A model generated the notes under the pieces. That model worked only from the letters and a program-made list of their open reading frames with translations, was not told the DNA's origin and made no database searches. Shown piece after piece: positions 11,479 through 21,985 of a stretch of DNA of 64,000 bases (positions within the stretch are counted from its first letter, which is position 1; each line of letters opens with the position of its first letter). The DNA is from Hetaerina americana (lineage: Eukaryota; Arthropoda; Insecta; Odonata; Calopterygidae). The DNA is taken from NCBI GenBank assembly GCA_022747635.1, contig JAKTNV010000006.1, positions 64,185,090 through 64,249,089 on the forward strand, read 5' to 3'. A program made the position numbers and the translations under genes.

Positions 11479-11904
11479 TCCATCTAGACAAAATCATCTG
11501 TCCTTTTAGGCACCCATGACAATAAACTTTTATTCGAATTTTCAGACAAAAATATAACTTTTCCGTGTATTTTTACACGCCAATGCAAAATATCAAGCTT
11601 CAATTTTGGTTGAATTCGGATAATATTAGGTAATAAAAATTTTGCTAAGCGTAAATTACTTCTTACTCAGGTGTTTATATTTTTCTGCGGATTGCAAATG
11701 AAAAGGCTAAAAAAATAACACAGGTGCAGTCAAAGACCTAATAAAAAACACTCAGTACTCAAATGACCTTAATTAAAATAAATTTTACATTTGCAATGAC
11801 TACTATGAAGATTCATTTTCATTTAGGTAGTCTTTAATTCCCCTCGTACCCTGCGCCGCCGTCGGTTATCCGCGAATATTTGCTTGCAAGAAAATCTCAT
11901 TTGG

Positions 11905-11942
11905 ATTCTAGATTAAGACTTTCTAAAGTCTTAGTCTAGAAT
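11905..11942. repeat. 18-bp arm hairpin with 2-nt spacer
   Basis: ATTCTAGATTAAGACTTT (11905-11922) and AAAGTCTTAGTCTAGAAT (11925-11942) pair with one mismatch. It sits in AT-rich DNA with no nearby gene. Function unknown. Confidence 0.7.
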
Positions 11943-12640
11943 ACGCTTAAAAACTACACTTCTACGACGAGAAATATGTAAAATGTTTGATCAATCAAGC
12001 AAGAAAAAAAAACACTATTAACTCTATAAATTTAAGACTACACAAAATATCTATTTGCTGTTAACAGTAATACCAGCATTGGTGCATCAAAGTTAGTATT
12101 ACATCCAAAATTGCATCATGAAATACAATACATAGCTTGCAGTAAAATCAAATGAAGCGTTTTCCGTTCCCTGAATAAACTGCGAAGTTCTATAACATTG
12201 CCAATTGAGTGAAAAATGTCCTTGATACCATTTTTTCAATCTTCTGAACACCACTATTATTTTTTTGATACATGATATTGTGTGTGGTTTCAATTAGAAA
12301 ATAATTACAATATAATTATGGGGCAGTAATCCAGGTTTAGAGCCTTGCGCTACTGACCCGGATGGCCCTAGTTGGATTCCTTGGCATATCTGGGCAAAGG
12401 TAAAGGAACTGGTCCCCCTAACTTGATGTGTGAATATCATACGCCGTTGGGTTAAATACTGGATGAACTCTAACATCATTTACCAAGTAGTAGGTTTCAT
12501 GGGAGGCGACCGACAGCAAAAGTCATTTGTGCCATTATAGATGGATGGGAATAAAATGGTGGAGAGAAACCCGGCGTCGGTATTAGCCTACTTTTTTCGA
12601 AAGGCGCCAAGGGGCCCGCAGTTTAACGCCCCATCCGACG
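11943..12640. other. Unannotated stretch with a GC-richer patch
   Basis: 12310-12480 is richer in GC and has a TAGCGCAAGGC string (minus strand) resembling an RNA polymerase III A box. No matching B box was seen, so I do not call a SINE there. Open frames at 12099-12293 and 12294-12479 (minus) are not recognised. Confidence 0.35.
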
Positions 12641-12649
12641 GACGTCGTG

Positions 12650-12790
12650 CTCACTCAAAGTTCTCTCCACAAAGCACTACAAGTAGGGATGGGGATACCA
12701 CTGAAAAATATTCGTTGTCTCCAGGATTTGAACCCTGGCCCTCTCGGTGGGAAGGCCTCTCTACACGTTAGCCACCGCACTATTCCGATC
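12650..12790 (-). repeat. tRNA-like region, probable SINE head or tRNA relic
   Basis: The minus strand has an A-box-like GTGGCTAACGTG, followed about 35 nt later by a complete T arm, CCAGG GTTCAAAT CCTGG (12721-12738, five base pairs). The acceptor ends do not pair convincingly, so it is not a functional tRNA. A tRNA-derived SINE or tRNA pseudogene is the best reading. The boundaries are approximate. Confidence 0.5.
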
Positions 12791-14429
12791 CTCTCACATA
12801 CCAAACTGACCTTCGGGTTGATTACGGTTTTTATGGTTTTTAGAATATCATTATCAAAACACTTTACGAAACAAAATCTTCGTTGAGTTTAACTACTGGC
12901 TACTTTAATGACAATATATTAACACTAAGTTCGATGGGCATTAAATACAGCATCATTGTAATGTAACTTGAAGGAAAAGAGAAACAATGGAAGAAGTTCT
13001 TGAAATGGAAAAGAAGGAGGAAAGAATCTAGTCGAAGGATACTGAAGGAGGAGGAATATTGCGGGGGAATTTTTAAAAATGGGAAAGAAATTCACGCATG
13101 GACGATTGAGAGGAAAGGAAAGGCGTTTTAGGACGAGGGAGAATTTGGGGTGATGGAGGTAGAGGCTGGAAGAGAATAATTATATCCGACATACATGTAA
13201 TTATGGGAAGTAAAATGTTGTGGTGTTGAAGAATGGGTTGATGTTAGGCATGGTATAACAGTATTTATTTGGTGTCTTTTATATGTTAAGTGAATCTTAG
13301 CAATATGGCAGAGTTTATTGATTCATCAAAACCTAACTATTCCGTGCATACGTGTAACCCGAAATAATGATAAAAATCGCACTTTTGATTACTGGTTTGT
13401 CTTTAACTAAATCTTTTAAAAATAAATTACTCTCCCTCGAGAGACTTTTACATTACGTACGCAAAATCTGATTATTAATCATCAGTTTTCCTTCGCAATG
13501 ATTTCGAATACGCTATGAGAAACTTTGTAATAGTATTCCTTAAATTCAACTGAACAGGTTACAATAAGGGACACAAAATTTAGATATTTTGAAATTTCTC
13601 CAAATATTACAAATATTACAAAGCAGAATACGAGTATTATTCCATTTAAGTTTAATGAAAATACGGAAGAAGCTTCTACCAATGATATACTAAAACTTAA
13701 AATATAGCGGCCATAAATTACGAATCAGTTAAATTTCGTGTTGTTAAAACAATTTTAGCACTGTCACATTAAGGATTAAATTACGTAACTATTTAGTTCT
13801 ATAATATTACAGATCACTCGGAGAAGACCATGGGATGACCTGTGAACCAGGACACACAAATAGTGTTTAAGTGATATTTCACTTGCACTCACAACCCGAA
13901 ATTTTACAACCGCCATTACAAGTATGTTAACGCACGAAAAACAAGAAGTTTCTGCCTTAAATTTTAAAAGCAAGGAAATCTATGGAGAATTGTTGAAACA
14001 TCAACTCAATTCCCTTTCCGCAAAAGAGGATTTTAGGTATCCACATTTCAAAATAAAAATGCATCGTCAGAATTTATCACAGACACCACTGTGGCAACAT
14101 TTCACATCTATTAAGATGGTGACAACTCGTGTGCTTGTACAATTTTTCTCGAAGAAATTCGCAACATTTTACGATCACTGAAAATTTAAGCCATGAAATT
14201 TAAATTTCACTTTATAGTTGACTGTAAATGAATTATTTTAATGGAAAATTTCAAAAGTACATAATTACAATTTAAAATGTTCATAAAAAGTAAAGTAGGG
14301 TTGCTGCCGTCATTACAAAAGTAATTTCCTGCCCATTACAATAGTGCTAGTGAAGTTGTAGATAATCTAAATATCATGTCACCATAGGACTTCGTCATTT
14401 TCCAGTTGAGGCTGACCAACTTTCCGTCT
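12791..14429. other. AT-rich stretch without recognisable gene
   Basis: Short frames (13482-13682 minus, 13776-13973 minus, 13924-14181 plus) show no known family. Nothing else is seen. Confidence 0.45.
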
Positions 14430-14725
14430 CTCCCTCTTGACACCATTGTTCTCAAATATAGGCCGTACCACCACCAGGGGCGAAATTGGAATATTTTGGG
14501 AGACAATTAGAACACGATTTTATTTTTTTAGCATTTATCTGAAAACAGCCCTTTTTAGTCTTTCTGTTGGACTATTAACAAAAATTGCCATTACAATGGA
14601 CAAAATTACAAACACCGAAGCCTTATGTGGAGGAAAACCCACCCAGGTGGGAATCGAACCCGTGTTGGCAGACGAGGATGTTACCCCGTCGCCACCGAAG
14701 CTTCCTCATTATAGATATCGTAAAT
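14430..14725 (-). repeat. Probable tRNA-derived SINE
   Basis: The minus strand starts with GCTTCGGTGGCGACGGGGTA, followed by a B-box T arm, GGGTTCGATTCCC (14646-14658), spaced as in a tRNA. About 200 nt of unrelated sequence follows downstream on that strand. That layout (tRNA-like head plus non-tRNA body) is the SINE pattern. The 3' end was not fixed. It is a different sequence from the tRNA-like repeats at 12.7 and 41.3 kb. Confidence 0.5.
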
Positions 14726-17084
14726 AGTTACCGCTAATTTTTATTTTATGTATTTACCGCCGGTTATCGTAAATTTATATCGCTAAAATTGAAATATACA
14801 TTTAAGTTAGTAAAATAAAAAACTGTTTCATGTCGATATTTTATTGGAATTCTATGTTAACATTAAACTTTATTTCGGTACTTGTTTGGTTCTTTTGTTA
14901 GAATGTGCAGTAAAATATATCTGGCTTCGATGGTGAGGTATAATCCTAAGTAGATTGAGGAAATGCTGTAACTCGTCGGACATCAATTGTTCGACTTAAA
15001 CATTTCTTTTTTTTCTTTGGGCATTCGTTCAATTCATCTTGAACCATTAACCTCATCACCCTTCCTCTTGTCTATTCCTGATCAGAACCCCTCCCACTTC
15101 GTTGCAGCCGTTAAGGGTCGTAAGCTCACTAATATACTGTATCAAGGAAGGAAATTGAGATTGAAACTCAGGAAGGCCACATTGCCTGATTTAGAAGTTG
15201 TGATACCATCATACGATAGATGATGCCCAGGTATGCGACCGTCAAGTCACCCTCAGGATTCCCCGGGAAAATTCTAGAGTAAAGGTTTTGTTGATAGCGT
15301 CGTTATTGTCAGTCATGACGGTGATCCTCATGAGTCTTTTCCGTAAGTTTCTGCAGTTCCGACATTTGCAGCGGAGATTCAATAGTAATCGTGTGTTCTT
15401 TAGATCGGGGGCTCCATCGTGTCATTCGTGCGATTAATGTCATTTTGGAAGTGTTGGCACTATTCGCATCACTTGGCAAATCAAAATACGAAAGCAGAGC
15501 GTTGCTCCAGGTGATAATTCGTTATCATCACTCAATCACGATTCATGCCTAATAAGGATGGAATATAGTTCTGTGTAATGCTATCATTGCTTGCTTATTC
15601 ACGAGCTGCCATCTGTTTATTGAGATCACACGGTCGTGAAAGTAATGAAATGCAGAAATGCAATGCCCCTCATCGAAATTATGGAGCATCAGCATGAGAA
15701 AATTCTGGTGCACTTTAAGGAGTGTGAATTTCGGTTAATTATTTCTGTTATCATAACGATTAATGTTTCTTGTGATACGGGCATCCACATGTGAGATATG
15801 ACGCAACTTTTTCTCCATTAAATATGAATATCTTTTTTTATTAATCATTATATAAATAAATTAAATAAAAATATTTAGAAAGGAAAAGTATTTTCTTTCG
15901 GGTAATGGTCATCATTCAAGAAATCATGGATGATCAGCATTAAGTTTTTGAAATCTCGGAATCTATTACAGATTTAAGTACTCTTTTAATGTTTTCCTGC
16001 ATATTCATAAGTGTTTCACTTGAATGTTTTTCTACTTAGCACTTCACAATTTCCGGAAAACTTTCATCATATCCAACTTTTAACATCTCTTTAATCCACC
16101 TGTCAGAATCCTCCGATGTAAAGTCAAAATTCAAGAAATAATATACACTCCTCGGCAACAACTGCAAATCCCGCGAAAAAAATTGAATATATCATGAGGG
16201 AAGAGTTACCCCATACAAAATGTACAAACGTTGACAATGACTGGTTGTTTCTTGTAACGTATATAATACTCTTATATTTTTCGATAAAAAATTATAAGAA
16301 ATGGTAATGCATTTGACTGCATTTTTGTTTGCAACGAATACAAATCAGCAAATTATGCTGCCGCACCCTGAACCTAGTTTGCAATATGACGGCGTGCAAC
16401 TCTTCCATTTCCCCGGAAGTATTGGCTGTTGCATTAATGTTCCAGCACTAAGCGCAACCTTTCAGGTCTGGCTTTAACAAATGTAATCAATGTTTAAATG
16501 CCAGTCATTTCCTGATTATCCTATTTTGCCACACCAAAAAGAATTGGGAGCAATTACGGATTAAATTGTCACGGTTCTGACCCTTAAATTATTACCATCC
16601 CAAAGTATCCATGAAATCAAAAATTGATTAATATGTTTGATTATAATGGCCAATAATTGATAACTATTAATGAAAGATAATTATTTTATCCTTTAAAGTT
16701 ATTGGAGATCAGAGAAAATTGAGGAAAACTAACTGCCATTTAGGGTAATCTCAAAGTTATTATCATTTTGAAGAGCAATTCCAGTTAGCAGATGACAAAA
16801 AAAATTCATAGCCTCCCTAAACACTAGGTAATTTTGGTGGCTATATATTATTTTAATTTGATCGGAGAGTTATACAATTACATTAACTGTATTTTGTAAT
16901 AAATCTTCTACCCTGTTTGAAAATCCCCTTTATGTTCACTGAAATGTAGACAAAATCGAAATTATTAAACGCCAAAGTTACTAGTCTAATAATTGAAAAA
17001 AATACATTGTTTATAATTTAAATTAGCAAAGTCCGTGAATCAGTCACAGACACAATTGATAGTTCAACAGACTCAGGCTTGAGG
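14726..17084. other. AT-rich stretch, one possible transposon end
   Basis: No gene is recognised; the open frame 14987-15223 (plus, 78 codons) has no known signature. The minus strand at 16356-16370 reads CAGGGTGCGGCAGCA, like the termini of the foldback at 60564-60638. No partner end was found nearby, so this may be a solo end. Confidence 0.4.
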
Positions 17085-17100
17085 TCGTGGAAGTTCATCA

Positions 17101-17235
17101 TAATGAAATAAGGACAATTTGCACTTTTCCACAGTTCCAGACTTGAAGTCTTGTACCTGATGATGACTCTGTGAGTTGAAACGTGTCGTACGTTAAGTAA
17201 ACTGTGGAAAAGTGCAAATTGTCCTTATTTCATTA
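17101..17235 (+). repeat. CTGANGA/GAAAC foldback repeat, hammerhead-like core
   Basis: The arms at 17101-17136 and 17200-17235 are perfect 36-bp reverse complements. Between them the plus strand reads GTAC (17153-17156), CTGATGA (17157-17163), one T, a 5-bp stem (17065+100 to 17177; GACTC/GAGTT), GAA (17178-17180), AC-GT-GT-C (17181-17187), then GTAC (17188-17191). The two GTAC strings can pair as a helix I, and GTC before the second would be the cleavage triplet of a hammerhead ribozyme. The helix III stem is only 2 bp and there is one extra U before helix II, so activity is unproven. Confidence 0.6.
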
Positions 17236-17287
17236 CAATCGATAGTGTAAAATTTATAGTAAAATATCAAGCCTTACCAAAATAAAC

Positions 17288-17656
17288 TCAGATTGAAGAC
17301 AGGATGCTCCATTGGATTGCTCCCAACAAACCCCTCTCTTCGCCCACCATACCAAGTACTTCCTCATTTGTTTTCTTCTCTGTCCATTTCACCTTCTCCA
17401 TTCTTCTCCACACCCACATTTCAAAAGCCTCCAGTCTACGTCTATCCTCCTGCTTCAATGACCACGTTTCCGCACCGTACATAGCTACGCTCCGTATCAA
17501 AGTTTTTACGAGTCTTTTCTTAACATCCTTACTCAAAGTCCCTCTCATCAACTCCCTCCTCCTTGTGAAAGCCTCTTTGCCTAGCGCAATTCTTCTCCTT
17601 ACGTCCCTACTACTTTGACCGTGCTGGTCCAAAACACTACCGAGATACGTAAACTG
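17288..17656 (-). pseudogene. RTE-like ORF continuation after premature stop
   Basis: Directly after the TAA at 17657-17659, the same reading frame continues with QFTYLGSVLDQHGQSSRD and a run ending in EERGLLGAIQ. This matches the tail of the decayed copy at 2.88-3.26 kb. The last residues before the stop at 17288-17290 are unrelated to the family. The true C-terminus is therefore missing and the frame ends in flanking DNA. This is one substitution-type stop, not a frameshift. Confidence 0.8.
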
Positions 17657-20116
17657 TTATACCTGCTCTAGTTTTTGCCCTCCTATTTTAATGTTAAGCT
17701 TGCCCTTTTTCTTTCTAGAAAATCGCATAACCTTTGTTTTATTAATATTGATTCTCATCCCATACCTGTCGCACAGAATTTCCAATTCACTCAGCAATGA
17801 TTGCAGCCCCTTGGCTGACTGACAAACTAAAGCTTGGTCATCAGCAAACCTAACTGATTTTACGAATTCCCCGCCCACTTTCATTCCTACCTCGAGTTCC
17901 TCCCACGCCTCTTTAATCATTTCCTCTGCATACAGGTTGAACAGCAACGGTGATAATGGGCAACCCTGCCTTACACCCCTTCCTAACACTGCCCATCCTG
18001 ACTCCCCGTTTCCCACCCGCACCTGAGCAGTCTGAGACATGTACAGGTTGCGGATTAGCCTCCTTTCTCTCCAATCTATTCCTATCTTCTGCAATATACT
18101 CATTAGTTTTTCCCAATTCACCCTATCAAACGCTTTTTCGAAATCTACGAAACAGGCAAATACCTCCTGGTTGTGTTCTATATTCCTCTCGATTAATAAT
18201 CTCATTACTGCAATGGCATCACGCGTACCTCTCCCCTTCCTAAACCCAAACTGATCATCCCCTAAGTAATCATCTGCCCTACTCTCTATCCTTTTGTTTA
18301 TGATCCTAAGACCAACTTTAGCTGCGTGAGATATCAAACTTATTGTCTTATAGTTCTCACATGACGTGGCCTTTACCTTTTTCGGAATAGGAATTAAAAC
18401 TGATCTCACAAAGTCTTCCGGCCAGATTCCCTCCTCATAAATGCTACGGATCAGCCTATATAGCCTCTTCCTCCCACATTTTCCTAAATATTTTAAAAGT
18501 TCCACGGGAATGTTATCTACCCCCACGGCCTTATTTAGTTTCATCTCCCTTAATGCCCTTTCTATCTCATTGTCTAGTATGCCTGGACCTAAGCTGTCTT
18601 CCTCTACGTCATGTTCCTTTTCTATGTGTAACTTTGTTGGTCTAAGCTCTTTACCATACAGTTCTTCTATATATTCCTTCCATCTCTCTTGGATCTTCCC
18701 TGCGTCAGCTATTACCTTTCCCACCTTATCTCTAACTGCTATCGTTGATTTCCCTTTCTTACTTCCCGATAACGATTTAACTTTGCTGTACAGCGCACCG
18801 ATTTCACCCTTCCTCTGGAGACTTTCCATATCCTCGCACTGCGTCTTCCACCATGCTTCTTTTGCTTTATTTGTTGTCCGCCTCAATTTATTGTTCAATT
18901 CTTTGCACTTCATTTTTCCGAATTCTGTATTGACAGTCTTCCATTTTCGCCGCTCATCCATCTTTGTAATCATATCATCCGTGATCCATGGTTTCCTAGT
19001 CCTTTTAGCGTTAACGGTTCCAATAGTGTGTTTTGCGGCTTTAGACAACCCTTTCTTGATCATTTCCCATTTTTCTTCGATAGTACTAAGCCCTTTGCCA
19101 TCCTCCATGATTTTCTCTACGGCCTGTTTGTATTCCTTCCTTTTCAACCCATTTAATGCTTCTACATTCCATTTTCTAACTCGCCGCCACTGCCTTATCT
19201 TTTTGAAACGTATGCTACATTTCATAACAAGTAAATTGTTGTGTGAGTCCGCATCCGCTCCCGGGAAGCTGTGTGAATTTATCACACTATTCCTAAACCT
19301 GTGTCTAACCAGGATATAATCTAGCTGATAGCTTCCTGAGTCACCTGGCATTTTCCATGTATACCTGCGTCTTTTGTGGTGTCTGAACCAAGTGTTGGTG
19401 ATAACTAAGCCCTGTCTCCTGCAGAACTCAACTGCTTTCTCCCCGCGGTCATTCCTCGTGCCTAAACCGTAGTCCCCGACCTCGTCACCATCTCTTCCTT
19501 CGCCTACCGTCACATTCCAATCCCTCATCACTATCAAATGTTTCCCTGCAGGAACACATGCGATCATGTCCTCTAACTCATCGTATATCCTATCGACCTC
19601 TTCTTCCTTATGGTTGCTCGGTGGCATGTATACCTGAATAATAACTAAGTTCGTCGGTTCTGCTTTTATCTCTACTAGTAGTATTCTATCCGTTACCTGC
19701 TCTATGTCGACTACGCTTCTTCCTACCTCTTCATTTAATACTATGGCAACCCCTCGTGGGCTCTCGTCCCCACCGCTGTACATTATTCTATACTTATCAC
19801 AACAGTAATCCCCGCTATCTTTCCATCTCACCTCGCATAGACCTAAAATATCTATATTTCCCCTTTCCATCTCTCGCTTAACATTCTCCAATTTCCCTGT
19901 CCTCATCATTGTCCTAACATTCCACGTTCCTATTCTAACTAATTTCGTCTTCTTCTCCTGCGTCTTCTGTCCTGCTGCTGCTGGTTTTCCCTTGCAAGGG
20001 TTTCGTGGGATGACGACCGCGGAAGCCTTGCCTCCCCCGCTGCCGGGCACGACACACGGCCGATTGGGCCGAGCCCCGTGGTTGCCAGGACTCAAAATAT
20101 CTCTATTGTCCATCAT
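17657..20116 (-). pseudogene. RTE-like endonuclease-reverse transcriptase ORF, inactive
   Basis: Protein of 819 codons. An APE-type endonuclease occupies about residues 60-300 (IGTWNVRTM at 62-70, LCEVRW at 93-98, YQLDYILV at 263-270). The usual G-D-W-N reads R-D-W-N (198-201). The usual S-D-H-N at the domain end reads S-H-N-N (291-294), so the catalytic Asp-His pair appears lost. Reverse transcriptase follows at about 510-790, with GVRQGCPLSP and an intact FADD at 757-760. An in-frame TAA (17657-17659) ends the ORF, and the same frame continues as coding-like sequence to 17288. The endonuclease changes plus the stop make this copy non-autonomous. RTE assignment is by resemblance only. Confidence 0.85.
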
Positions 20117-20420
20117 ATTTTTCTAGGGAATGATAATTGAGGTGGTTTCCCGTTGCCTTCCTCAATAGTGTTTTTAACGTGACACCATCACTTACTGGCC
20201 GCCCCACTGGGGTCAGACGCCATTGCAGCCGCCTCACTGAGGAACAGACGCTGCGTGGACTGCCTTTCGTCTGGCTCCTAACCTTCGACCTATCTGGCAT
20301 GGGTGACCCTACCAGGAGCAATTATTACTCCCGCCAGCACAGCTCTAAGGGTCATTGGAACGCACAAGCCCTTCCACACGTCAAGGTTGTAGTCCGGGGA
20401 GGGGAAGCAGCAAATATTAT

Positions 20421-21849
20421 CATAAATATAGTTATCTTTTTTGAAATATTAACCAACGGCAGTTATCGGTCTGAAGATGCATAGATAGGTGAGGGTACAC
20501 TTCACAAAGTGATAAGCCCAGCAGGATGAAAAATCCATATATTAGAACGGTGGGCCAATTCCTAGGTGTGGTTTCCCAGGAAAATCTAGTCATGGAAATA
20601 TCACACAGCCTGGATGAAGTTAACAGAGCATAAATACGTTTCCAGGAATCGTATCCGGAGCCTTTGGTTAGTGGTCCAGTATGTTACGGACTAGACTACC
20701 ATATCCCTAATATTTTAAGCAAGAGTGGTAATCTAAGAATGTGAAAATAAGAGATTACAATACGGTAATTAATTTTGAATGCCCACTCGCCAGCAAATTC
20801 CTACCACAATTTAATTGTAATTTACACAACGCTCAAACACTAGCAAGACAGATCATAAGGTATAGCACAATGCACAATATAAACAAGGGACGTATCTAAT
20901 TAAGTGGGAATATATTTAGTAAATAGTTAAGTACCCTGGACCGTATAGTAATTAGAAAGTCTATCAAAATAGAGAAAATATAACGGGAATAATAAATACG
21001 TGGCTGCTATTTTTTGTTCATTTATCTAGAACAGAAATCAGTTGGTCAACGAAAATAGTCTTCATATATCTTTGGAAAAAAAGACAGTAAGAAGATGATC
21101 CAAGAAGTAAGGAAAGACAACAAAAAAGAAAAAAAGTGATAAAAAGAAAGACTTACAGGAATAAAGTGTTGAAATTGGAGGGACTCCAAAGTATAGAGTG
21201 AAAAAACTGGCTCAAAGTGTTTCGTAGAAAGGATGAAAAGACCGAGAGAGAAGATGAAGCAATATTGTAGGAAAAAGGAACAACAAAGGGGAAGGAATTT
21301 AAATGGTATGTGACCTCTAGATGGGCTTATTGAAGAGAGGAAAAATTGATTGGTTTGCAAATTGATTAACATTATAAGGATATTGTTAATGTTTCATAAT
21401 AATACACGCACTCAACTGAATTCTGATGCTTTAAGAACAATCTTACGCTTATGAGGGACAGAGATCGTTTCCTGTATTTTTAATAATATAGAAAATCATT
21501 AGGAAACACGTTTTTGATAAAAGAAGTAGCAACAATTTTCATGTTCATTCTACCGTGAAATGGAAATAAACGGTGATTTTTCGCGGAAGATGACTTTTTC
21601 AAAAGCTATATCTAAAAGTATTAATTTCAAAACTATAAATGATAACGACTCAGGAGTTTAAACTATATGCCGAATAGAGAAATACTTAATATCTGAAGTT
21701 ACAATATCTCCCAACTTCCAAAATATATTTCCCGTTGCTCTAACAATAATTTAATTAACTGTGGGAATTTTATTAATACGACTGCTATCTATGGTGCATA
21801 CCCAATAAAGTGTTTTAAGCAGTATTATATAGCTTATAAATTGATTCCT
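20421..21849. other. AT-rich stretch without recognisable gene
   Basis: The minus frame 21046-21372 is Phe/Leu/Ser-rich and arises from a purine-rich plus strand. I do not call it a gene. Nothing else is seen. Confidence 0.45.
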
Positions 21850-21985
21850 TGAATATTCAATTGTTTCTGGCACAACCTTGTGGAAATTCATGTTAATGAA
21901 ATTAAGAATACAAAGTAACTTTCCACTGTTCTTTATTAGCGTACAACCGGTTTTAACGCTCAAGCGTCATCATTGAACTTGGAAT
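21850..21985 (-). repeat. Degenerate CTGANGA/GAAAC repeat copy
   Basis: The plus strand carries the reverse complement of the family blocks. From right to left these are AATGATGA (box decayed from CTGATGA), GACGC-TTGA-GCGTT stem, AAAACCGGTT, CTAATAAAG, AGTGGAAAGTTACTTTG and TTAATTTCATTA, ending in a CACAAGGTTGTGCCAG block near 21867-21882. It matches the copy at 28.0 kb closely downstream of the box. It is a single orientation, not a foldback. Confidence 0.65.

Larger units (their letters stand above)
17288..20420 (-). mobile_element. RTE-like non-LTR retrotransposon, 3'-truncated
   Basis: This is the best copy of the RTE-like family in the window. It contains a leader (about 20117-20400, matched by sequence at about 6110-6330 and 61640-61790), one long ORF, and a downstream part in the same frame after a stop. 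Homology to the family's C-terminal tail, known from the copy at 2.77-3.26 kb, ends near 17310. The (TAA)n 3' tail seen at 2.6 and 9.25 kb is absent. Loss of the 3' end is unusual for a target-primed insertion, which normally loses the 5' end. A later deletion is therefore likely. Confidence 0.85.

Noticed and set aside
12310..12480. SINE suggested by an A-box-like string
   Set aside because: No B box at the right distance.
18441..19319. 292-codon plus-strand open frame
   Set aside because: Antisense to the RTE-like ORF; Ser/Phe/Leu-rich product of the Lys/Glu-rich sense strand.
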